From the NCBI GenBank assembly GCA_043770215.1, contig JAYVIQ010000132.1, forward strand, positions 1 through 12,259: a stretch of DNA of 12,259 bases. The letters are read 5' to 3'. The notes under the pieces are model-generated. The model ran no database searches and had not been told where the DNA came from. It saw nothing but the letters and a program-made list of their open reading frames with translations. How positions within the stretch are numbered: the stretch's first letter is position 1; the number at the start of each line of letters is the position of its first letter. This stretch comes from JAYVIQ01 sp043770215 (GTDB lineage Bacteria > Bacteroidota > Bacteroidia > Cytophagales > JAAEPT01). A program made the position numbers and the translations under genes. Of this stretch, positions 1 through 5,593 are shown piece by piece.

Positions 1-277
1 GCACAAAGTAGGCAAAGCAAGATATAAAACTGGTGATGAGTCCAAAAACTCATTTATTTTAGCCCTTTTTACCATGGGAGAAGGCTGGCACAACAATCAC
101 CATTATTATCAAGTATCTGCTAGAAATGGATTTTTTTGGTGGGAAGTAGATTTTACATTTTATATTTTAAAAATATTTAGTTGGTTAGGATTGGTTTGGG
201 ATCTTAAAGGTGTGCCTAAAGAAGTATTGCACTCTGAAAGCCTTGAAGAAGCAAGACTAAAAATGGCACAGAAATAG
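1..277 (+). CDS. Acyl-CoA desaturase (fatty acid desaturase), C-terminal fragment
   Basis: The gene enters from the left edge. The frame is open from base 2 (His-Lys-Val...) through a stop at 275-277, leaving about 91 residues. The decisive motif is GEGWHNNHH, the third histidine box of membrane-bound delta-9-type acyl-CoA desaturases, which helps bind the di-iron centre. It is followed by a hydrophobic/aromatic stretch (FFWWEVDFTFYILKIFSWLG) and the WDLK segment usual after it in this family. The known family role is O2-dependent introduction of a cis double bond into acyl chains at the membrane, adjusting lipid fluidity. The first two histidine boxes and most membrane helices lie outside the window, so regiospecificity cannot be judged. 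The ATG at 74 is internal and should not be taken as the start. Confidence 0.9.
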   Translation, partial: HKVGKARYKTGDESKNSFILALFTMGEGWHNNHHYYQVSARNGFFWWEVDFTFYILKIFSWLGLVWDLKGVPKEVLHSESLEEARLKMAQK

Positions 278-301
278 TTGTTATTCTACAAAAAATTTAT
301 T

Positions 302-321
302 TTCACTAAAATACAAGTGAA
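302..321 (+). terminator. Possible weak hairpin after the desaturase gene
   Basis: TTCACT (302-307) pairs with AGTGAA (316-321) around an 8-base loop, 25 bp after the desaturase stop. A T-rich run (TTTCTTTT, 325-332) follows. The stem is only six pairs, so termination is an inference. Confidence 0.3.
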
Positions 322-328
322 TGATTTC

Positions 329-369
329 TTTTAATCAGTTTTAGATTAAAAAAATAATAAGTTATTATT
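329..369. repeat. Two adjacent AT-rich inverted repeats upstream of the peptide transporter
   Basis: TTTTAATC (329-336) pairs with GATTAAAA (344-351) across a 7-base loop. Directly after it, AATAATAA (353-360) and TTATTATT (362-369) form a perfect inverted repeat around a single G. Both lie in the 154-bp gap between the desaturase and the transporter. They could be operator-like sites or simply a product of AT-rich intergenic DNA. I see no clear promoter box beside them. Confidence 0.35.
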
Positions 370-431
370 AAATACATACCCTTTATTTTAACCTCGTAAA
401 AGGTGCCTTTCTGTACTAATCTACAAAAAAA

Positions 432-2027
432 ATGAAAAATAATTTCCTAAAAGGAATGCCCTCAGGCATTCCTTTTATTGTTGGTAATGAAGCTGCAGAA
501 CGCTTTAGTTTTTATGGCATGAAAGCCATACTCACAGTTTTTATGATTCAACACCTGAAAATGTCTGACAGTACAGCAAATGAATGGTACCATAATTTTG
601 GAGGCCTTGTGTATGCTCTACCTATTTTAGGTGCTTTACTTAGCGATTTGTTTTTAGGGAAATACCGTACAATACTATATTTATCTTTGGTGTATTGTTT
701 AGGACATCTAGTTTTGGCATTAAATGAATCACAAAACGGACTGTTTTGGGGTTTATTGCTGATTGCCTTTGGCTCCGGAGGCATAAAACCTTGCGTTTCT
801 ACACATGTAGGAGACCAGTTTGATGACACAAATAAAAGTCTAATTACAAAAGTGTATGGCATATTTTATTTTTCAATAAACTTTGGTTCTTTTTTCTCTA
901 CGTTGCTGATTCCATATTTATTGCAAAAATATGGCCCTTCTATTGCTTTTGGTTTACCAGGACTACTAATGTTTTTGGCAACATTTGTGTTTTGGTTGGG
1001 AAGAAAAAAGTTTGTGCATATACCGGCTAATCCAAAATTAATCCTAGAAGAAATTTGTACTAAAAATTTCTTGTCTCTTGCAATCAAGCTGGGTGTAATT
1101 TACTTATTCATTTCTGTTTTTTGGGCATTGTATGACCAAACTGGGTCTTCTTGGGTTATTCAATCTAACAGTACATTTATGAACAAAACAATAGACTTGG
1201 GATTTATAAAATTTGATGTATTGGCAGCCCAAATACATGCCATAAACCCAATCTTTGTTATGATATTAGTACCCATATTTTCATTTTTAATTTACCCTGC
1301 AATAGAAAAAAAAATCAAGTTTAAGCCTTTGTATAAAATTTGTATAGGAATGTTTTTGTGTGCTCTAAGCTTTTTTATTATTGCATATGCAGAGAGTAAG
1401 ATTTATTTAGGGATTGAAGTAAGTGTTGTGTGGCAAATATTGGCGTTTTTAGTGCTTACAGTGGGTGAAGTGTTATTGTCTCTAACCGCTTTGGAGTACT
1501 CTTATACACAAGCTCCTGTTTCTGTAAAATCTATAGTTATGAGTTTATACCTCATGTCTATTTCATTGGGTAATTTCACTACAGCTGCCATAAATAAGTT
1601 TATTGTTCACGATTTTAAAGCAGAGAAAATAACTACAGAACATGGTTTAGTAATGATTAAATCATCAGAAAATCATCTAAGTGGTGATAAAATAAACCTA
1701 AACAAAAACATAGAACTTTTAGAAGATAAAGAATATAAAGTTGGAGAGAAAAAAGAGGCATTAGCCGGAACTTTTTTACTAGGGAAATTGGACTCTAACA
1801 CTTATGTATTGTGGGACATAAATAGAAAACCCGTAAAAGTAATACAGGAGTCGATTTTCAAAGAAGAAGAAATAAAAAATTGCTTTTCTACTTATTCTTT
1901 AAATGGACCAGCTTACTTCAATTTCTTTGGTTATTTTATGCTTATTGCATCTATCATTTTTATGCCTTTTGCCATTTTTATAAAAGACAAATCATATTTC
2001 CAAAAGGGTTTAGAGGGTGGTGCATAA
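432..2027 (+). CDS. POT/PTR2-family proton-dependent oligopeptide transporter
   Basis: Inner-membrane MFS transporter of the POT/PTR family, expected to import di- and tripeptides with protons. The N-terminus carries the family E-x-x-E-R motif (E20, E23, R24 in NEAAERFSFYG). FYFSINFGS (145-153) matches the second PTR2 signature, and FWALYDQ (230-236) is the TM7 motif with an acidic residue (D235) where POT proteins place a proton-coupling carboxylate. GEVLLSLTALEYSYTQAP (345-362) is the conserved TM10 region with a membrane glutamate. About 12 hydrophobic segments are visible. At 531 residues it is a little longer than a minimal POT because of a charged, Lys/Glu-rich insertion (about 392-492) between the last two helices. 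The ATG is preceded by an A-rich stretch and no Shine-Dalgarno sequence. It appears monocistronic. The exact peptide specificity is unknown. Confidence 0.95.
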   Translation: MKNNFLKGMPSGIPFIVGNEAAERFSFYGMKAILTVFMIQHLKMSDSTANEWYHNFGGLVYALPILGALLSDLFLGKYRTILYLSLVYCLGHLVLALNESQNGLFWGLLLIAFGSGGIKPCVSTHVGDQFDDTNKSLITKVYGIFYFSINFGSFFSTLLIPYLLQKYGPSIAFGLPGLLMFLATFVFWLGRKKFVHIPANPKLILEEICTKNFLSLAIKLGVIYLFISVFWALYDQTGSSWVIQSNSTFMNKTIDLGFIKFDVLAAQIHAINPIFVMILVPIFSFLIYPAIEKKIKFKPLYKICIGMFLCALSFFIIAYAESKIYLGIEVSVVWQILAFLVLTVGEVLLSLTALEYSYTQAPVSVKSIVMSLYLMSISLGNFTTAAINKFIVHDFKAEKITTEHGLVMIKSSENHLSGDKINLNKNIELLEDKEYKVGEKKEALAGTFLLGKLDSNTYVLWDINRKPVKVIQESIFKEEEIKNCFSTYSLNGPAYFNFFGYFMLIASIIFMPFAIFIKDKSYFQKGLEGGA

Positions 2028-2075
2028 ACCTCAAAACTCTTTTTATTACTTACAATCATAATTAGGAGAGTCATT

Positions 2076-2104
2076 TTTATACCTTATAGAATTTAAGGTA
2101 TAAA
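2076..2104. repeat. 11-bp perfect inverted repeat between the peptide transporter and cvfB
   Basis: TTTATACCTTA (2076-2086) and TAAGGTATAAA (2094-2104) are perfect reverse complements around a 7-base loop. It lies 49 bp after the transporter stop. It could end that transcript, but there is no T tract directly after the stem on either strand, so an operator or processed 3' stem-loop is equally possible. The rest of the gap has an A11 run (2138-2148) and a T8 run (2158-2165) that could pair weakly. Confidence 0.5.
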
Positions 2105-2233
2105 CCCCATTCAAAACAGAAGCAAATAATTATACTCAAAAAAAAAAACACTCAAGGTTTTTTTTCTTGAATCATGTATTTTCAATTTCTTAGAAATATA
2201 AGCAAGAAATGTTCAATTTGAGAAAACATATAT

Positions 2234-2241
2234 TACTTTTG
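2234..2241 (+). promoter_or_regulatory. Bacteroidota-type -7 promoter box (TACTTTTG) immediately before cvfB
   Basis: TACTTTTG matches the TAnnTTTG -7 consensus of Bacteroidota housekeeping promoters. A well-spaced TTG -33 element is not evident: at about 19 bp upstream there is only TTC (2212-2214), and the nearest TTG (2218-2220) is too close. The box ends 4 bases before the ATG at 2246, so transcription would start at or next to the start codon. The box matches; its activity is inferred. Confidence 0.4.
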
Positions 2242-2245
2242 TGGT

Positions 2246-3079
2246 ATGATAGAATTAGGAAAGTACAATACCCTACAAGTTTTAAGAGAAATAGACTTTG
2301 GTTTTTATCTTGGGGATGAAATAGGAAATGATATTTTACTTCCCAGAAAATGGGCTACTCCTAATTTGGCTATTGATGATTTTATATCTGTATTTGTATA
2401 TTTAGATCATGAAGAGAGACCTATAGCAACTACAATGACACCTAAAATAATTTTAGGTGAATTTAATTACCTGAAAACCAAGGATGTAAGTAATGTAGGT
2501 GCATTTATGGACTGGGGTCTAGAAAAAGATTTACTGGTTCCTTTTAAAAATCAACCAAAAAAGTTTGAACAAGACCGATGGTATTGCATTTATTTGTATA
2601 TTGACTCTGAAACTAATCGATTGGTTGGTACTGCCAGAAACAATTCGCTTCTAAACCAAGTAGAACCTGAATACACCCTAGGAGATAAAGTAGAAGTTTT
2701 AGTCTGTGAAGATACTGAGATTGGAGTAAATGTAATCATAGATAACAAATTCAAAGGACTAATATACCACAGTGATATTTTCAATAACATACAAAGAGGA
2801 GACAAAACTGTAGGATACATAAAAAAACCTAGAGAAGATGGCAAATTAGATGTTTCTCTAGAACCTATAGGCATAGAAAGATTTGAAGTAAATGCACAAA
2901 AAATATTAGATTATTTAACCAAAAATGATGGTAAGATTTCACTTACAGATAAAAGCGAACCTGAAGATATTTATAGTCAATTACAAATGAGTAAAAAAAT
3001 ATTTAAAGCCTCATTGGGACTACTTTACAAAGCAAAAAAAATTATTTTGAACAAAGAAAGTACAGAACTTCTAAAATAG
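2246..3079 (+). CDS. cvfB: CvfB-like S1 RNA-binding protein with C-terminal winged helix
   Basis: A 277-residue cytoplasmic protein matching the CvfB/YitL family (COG2996), which has tandem S1-type OB folds followed by a winged helix that binds RNA. The opening IELGKYNTLQV...FGFYL is the family N-terminal S1-like unit. GAFMDWGLEKDLLVP (85-99) marks the second unit, and LGDKVEVLV...KGLIYHSDIF (145-179) the third. The C-terminal part, about 215-277, contains LTDKSEPEDIYSQLQMSKK (233-251) and GLLYKAKKI, typical of the family's winged helix. In Staphylococcus aureus CvfB affects virulence gene expression; its role in Bacteroidota is not established, and general RNA binding is the safe call. The start fits the family N-terminus, and no upstream ribosome-binding site is visible. 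tpx follows after 33 bp, so the two may be co-transcribed. Confidence 0.88.
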   Translation: MIELGKYNTLQVLREIDFGFYLGDEIGNDILLPRKWATPNLAIDDFISVFVYLDHEERPIATTMTPKIILGEFNYLKTKDVSNVGAFMDWGLEKDLLVPFKNQPKKFEQDRWYCIYLYIDSETNRLVGTARNNSLLNQVEPEYTLGDKVEVLVCEDTEIGVNVIIDNKFKGLIYHSDIFNNIQRGDKTVGYIKKPREDGKLDVSLEPIGIERFEVNAQKILDYLTKNDGKISLTDKSEPEDIYSQLQMSKKIFKASLGLLYKAKKIILNKESTELLK

Positions 3080-3112
3080 CAAACATAAAAAAAATCAGTA
3101 AACGATAAAAAA

Positions 3113-3607
3113 ATGGCACAAATAACACTCAAAGGAAATCCAATAAACACAGTTGGCAATTTACCCACTGTTGGAAATAAAGCACCTAATTTTACAGTAG
3201 TAAAAAGTGATTTATCAGAAAAAAACTTAACAGATTTTGAAGGCAAAAAAGTTATTTTAAACATTTTTCCAAGCATAGATACAGGTACTTGCGCAACTTC
3301 TGTAAGAACATTTAACCAAAAAGCAACTTCTTTAGATAACACAGTAGTACTTTCAATTTCTGTAGATTTGCCTTTTGCACTTAATCGTTTTTGCGGAGCT
3401 GAAGGCATAGATAAAGTAGAAACTTTGTCCGCTTTTAGAAGTGATTTTGCTGAAGTTTATGGGGTAAAGTTAATAGATGGCCCGTTAAAGGGCGTTTGTG
3501 CTAGATCTATAGTAGTTTTAGACGAAAACGGTACAGTTTTGTACACTGAGTTGGTTTCTGAAACAGTAAATGAACCTAATTATGAAGCAGCAATAGCTGT
3601 ATTGTAA
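3113..3607 (+). CDS. tpx: Thiol peroxidase (atypical 2-Cys peroxiredoxin)
   Basis: A 164-residue peroxiredoxin of the Tpx subfamily, which reduces hydrogen peroxide and alkyl hydroperoxides with electrons from thioredoxin. The peroxidatic cysteine is C60 in PSIDTGTCATSVRTFN, and the resolving cysteine is C94 in NRFCGAEG, the spacing expected for the intramolecular disulfide of Tpx enzymes. A third cysteine, C129 (LKGVCARS), lies in the usual strand near the C-terminal half. Length matches bacterial Tpx (about 165-168). No signal peptide is obvious, so the enzyme should be cytoplasmic here. It lies 33 bp after cvfB and is followed by a strong terminator, so it is probably the last gene of a cvfB-tpx transcript. 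No separate promoter was recognised. Confidence 0.96.
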   Translation: MAQITLKGNPINTVGNLPTVGNKAPNFTVVKSDLSEKNLTDFEGKKVILNIFPSIDTGTCATSVRTFNQKATSLDNTVVLSISVDLPFALNRFCGAEGIDKVETLSAFRSDFAEVYGVKLIDGPLKGVCARSIVVLDENGTVLYTELVSETVNEPNYEAAIAVL

Positions 3608-3622
3608 TCCACTATAAATCTG

Positions 3623-3671
3623 AAGGTTCTGTTTTATTTTTAATAAATTAATATAAAACAGAACCTTTTTT
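3623..3671 (+). terminator. Strong intrinsic terminator after tpx
   Basis: A perfect 15-bp inverted repeat, AAGGTTCTGTTTTAT (3623-3637) and ATAAAACAGAACCTT (3653-3667), encloses a 15-base AT-rich loop. The stem ends in a T tract (3666-3671). It sits 15 bp after the tpx stop and separates tpx from the Fe-S gene. Confidence 0.88.
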
Positions 3672-3706
3672 ATAGTTTTAGAGTTGAAAATAAAAAATAG
3701 AATACA

Positions 3707-4033
3707 ATGATACAAATAACAGATAAAGCAAGCGAACAATTAAAAAAACTCAAAGTAGATGAAGGGCACTCAGAAAATGCTAATTTAAGAGTTTCTGTTA
3801 AAGGTGGAGGCTGCTCTGGCCTTATGTATGATCTTACCTTCGATGAAGCAGTTACTGCATCTGACGATATATTTGAAGATAAAAACTTTAAGGTTTTGGT
3901 AGATAAAAAAAGTTTATTGTATCTATTGGGTACTGTATTAGATTTTTCTGACGGTCTAAATGGCAAGGGATTTGAATTTAAAAACCCAAATGCAAGTAGA
4001 ACTTGTGGGTGTGGAGAAAGCTTTTCTATTTAA
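3707..4033 (+). CDS. HesB/IscA-type iron-sulfur cluster assembly protein
   Basis: A 108-residue A-type carrier protein of the HesB/IscA/SufA/ErpA family, which receives Fe-S clusters from a scaffold and passes them to apo-enzymes. All three conserved ligand cysteines are present: C36 in GGGCSGLMYDLTFD, and C100 and C102 in the C-terminal CGCGESF motif. ITDKASEQLKKL at the N-terminus is also typical. Length is normal. Sequence alone does not tell IscA, SufA and ErpA apart, and no suf or isc genes lie in the window, so I give no symbol. It starts after the tpx terminator and so should have its own promoter; only a TAGTTTTA near-match at 3673-3680 was seen. It converges on the 82-residue minus-strand gene with just 15 bp between stops. 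Confidence 0.94.
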   Translation: MIQITDKASEQLKKLKVDEGHSENANLRVSVKGGGCSGLMYDLTFDEAVTASDDIFEDKNFKVLVDKKSLLYLLGTVLDFSDGLNGKGFEFKNPNASRTCGCGESFSI

Positions 4034-4048
4034 TTAGCCTATTTTTCT

Positions 4049-4297
4049 TTAAATACTTTCAGACAATATTTCTAATCTAGATTTTTCGTTTGGCGTTAAA
4101 GAATTTATACCCCTCTTAGATACTTTATCCAACAAAAAATCTAGTTCTATTTTTATATTTTGCTTTTTAGCATTGTATTGCTCATCTACAGTGTCGTTTG
4201 GTTTTATAACGATTTTGTTTTTTTGTGTTTTATTGATTCCTTTTTTCATAATTGCTATTAGCCCAAAAGCTATTGCCAAAACAAATATCCACTGCAT
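4049..4297 (-). CDS. Small single-pass membrane protein, DUF6576-like tail
   Basis: An 82-residue protein with an N-terminal hydrophobic segment, WIFVLAIAFGLIAIM (3-17), followed by a Lys-rich cytoplasmic-type stretch and a soluble C-terminal half. The end, LDFLLDKVSKRGINSLTPNEK (about 53-73), resembles the short I-x-K-I-x-K-x-G-x-x-S-L-T-x-E-E-K module (DUF6576) found at the C-termini of Bacteroidota rhomboid-family proteins. Here it sits on a single anchor with no protease domain. The ATG at 4297 is 8 bp after the mannose-1-phosphate guanylyltransferase stop, so the two are almost certainly co-transcribed. The function is unknown. The module resemblance is from memory of the family pattern and needs a profile search. 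Confidence 0.75.
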   Translation of the reverse strand: MQWIFVLAIAFGLIAIMKKGINKTQKNKIVIKPNDTVDEQYNAKKQNIKIELDFLLDKVSKRGINSLTPNEKSRLEILSESI

Positions 4298-4305
4298 AAA
4301 CTGAT

Positions 4306-5370
4306 CTAGTAATACGATTCCTCTTTTTTATTTTTAAGGTCCTCAACAAATGTTTTTACCATTTGTTCTTTATCTTTAGAGCATACCATTAGTACGTTTT
4401 GGTATTCTGCAACTATATAGTTATCAAGACCTTGTACCACAACCAATCTATCCTTAGGTGTTTTTATAATGCAATTAGTACTTTCATAAATAACTACATT
4501 ACCATCTATTACATTATTATTGCTATCCTTATCTTGCATATCGTACAAGCTCTTCCAGGTCCCCAAATCAGACCACCCAATATCACTTAAAATAACCTCT
4601 ACGTTGTCTGCTTTTTCTAAAACAGCATAATCTATAGATATAGACGGACATTTAGAATAAATTTCATTTATGTATACGCTTTCCTTTTCTGTGAAATATC
4701 CAGAAAAAGTAAACAAATCATTCAACTCAGGAAGAAACTTATTAAATGCTTTTACTATTTCTTTGGCTGTCCAAACAAAAATACCAGCATTCCATACGTA
4801 TTCTCCACTCTCTACATATTCTTTAGCAGTTTCTAAATCTGGTTTTTCTTTAAACTGTTTTACAGGCTTAGAAATTTCATTGCTAGCACCAAAATTTATA
4901 TAACCGTAACCTGTATCTGGCCTTATGGTTCTAATGCCTAAAGTTACCAAAACCTCTTTTTCTGAAACCACTTTTAAAGCATCTTCTACTCTGTGAATAA
5001 AAGTATCTTCTTTTAAAATAATATGGTCTGAGGGGCACACCACTAAATTAGCATTTGGATTTTTAGACAAAATCTTATACGCTGCATAAGCTATACATGG
5101 AGCCGTATTTTTGCCCTCTGGCTCTAACAATATTTGATGATCCTGACAAAAAGGCAATTGTTCTTTTACCAAATCATAGTAAATAGAATTAGTTACCACA
5201 AAAATATTTTCTTGAGGACAAATACCAGTAAACCTATCTGCTGTTAGTTGTATAAGAGATTTACCAATACCCAATACATCATGAAATTGCTTAGGAAAGT
5301 TTTTTCTGCTGTATGGCCAAAATCTACTACCAACACCACCAGCCATTATTATCACATAATTGTTTTCCAT
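4306..5370 (-). CDS. manC: Mannose-1-phosphate guanylyltransferase
   Basis: Cytoplasmic nucleotidyltransferase that makes GDP-mannose from GTP and mannose-1-phosphate, feeding polysaccharide, O-antigen or glycoprotein synthesis. With the start at 5370 (MENNYVIIMAGG, 354 residues), the pyrophosphorylase signature GGVGSRFWPYSRKNFPKQF lies at 11-29. Further family motifs are PSDH (113-116), EKPD (175-178), NAGIFVW (194-200), SIDYAVLE (245-252) and SDIGWSDLGTW (262-272). The enzyme is monofunctional: it ends soon after the nucleotidyltransferase and beta-helix region and lacks the phosphomannose isomerase domain of the ~470-residue type. The frame could extend 9 codons upstream to a TTG at 5395-5397, but that codon lies within the promoter's -7 box, so the ATG is preferred. 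Confidence 0.95.
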   Translation of the reverse strand: MENNYVIIMAGGVGSRFWPYSRKNFPKQFHDVLGIGKSLIQLTADRFTGICPQENIFVVTNSIYYDLVKEQLPFCQDHQILLEPEGKNTAPCIAYAAYKILSKNPNANLVVCPSDHIILKEDTFIHRVEDALKVVSEKEVLVTLGIRTIRPDTGYGYINFGASNEISKPVKQFKEKPDLETAKEYVESGEYVWNAGIFVWTAKEIVKAFNKFLPELNDLFTFSGYFTEKESVYINEIYSKCPSISIDYAVLEKADNVEVILSDIGWSDLGTWKSLYDMQDKDSNNNVIDGNVVIYESTNCIIKTPKDRLVVVQGLDNYIVAEYQNVLMVCSKDKEQMVKTFVEDLKNKKEESYY

Positions 5371-5394
5371 ATTTAATTTCTTCTTAGCAAAATA

Positions 5395-5426
5395 CAAAAG
5401 TAATTACTTTATTCTCGATTGTACAA
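5395..5426 (-). promoter_or_regulatory. Bacteroidota-type promoter for manC
   Basis: Reading the minus strand, TTG (5426-5424) is followed after 21 bases by TACTTTTG (5402-5395), a full match to the TTG / TAnnTTTG arrangement of Bacteroidota primary promoters. Transcription would begin about 5388-5390, giving a leader of roughly 20 bases before the ATG at 5370. That leader includes AAGAAGAAAT, a purine-rich stretch. Confidence 0.65.
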
Positions 5427-5427
5427 T
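5418..5427. repeat. 10-bp perfect palindrome ATTGTACAAT over the manC -33 element
   Basis: ATTGTACAAT is self-complementary and contains a TTG on each strand. The minus-strand TTG is the -33 element of the manC promoter. On the plus strand, its TTG (5419-5421) stands 21 bases before ATTCTTTG (5443-5450), an imperfect -7-like box pointing toward recQ. The site could be an operator or a shared divergent promoter element; this is inference. Confidence 0.35.
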
Positions 5428-5593
5428 TAAAACACATCAATTATTCTTTGATTAGTAGATACTTTGTATTGTTGCACCTAAAATTATTCAAATATGAACG
5501 ATAAAGTGAAAGGAATAGTTACTTTTTTTCTGAGATTCACAATTTTTAACTAAATTGAATATAAAGTCAAAACAGAAGTCTTTATAAAACAAA

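Noticed and set aside
548..862. Minus-strand open frame within the peptide transporter
   Set aside because: Antisense to a well-supported gene, with no recognisable domain or start context; typical shadow frame.
1880..2065. Plus-strand aromatic-rich open frame overlapping the transporter end
   Set aside because: It reads the last transporter helix in another frame, so the apparent hydrophobicity is a shadow effect.
2138..2165. A11 and T8 runs that could form a hairpin or slippery tract
   Set aside because: Only A-U pairs with a loop of unclear role, not in a coding region; probably homopolymer bias.
5371..5397. Upstream extension of manC to a TTG start
   Set aside because: The TTG lies within the probable -7 promoter box, and the family N-terminus begins at the ATG at 5370.
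5560..5586. TATAAAG/CTTTATA inverted repeat just before recQ
   Set aside because: Seven AT-rich pairs with a 13-base loop are easily expected by chance in this AT-rich DNA; no other evidence for a leader structure.
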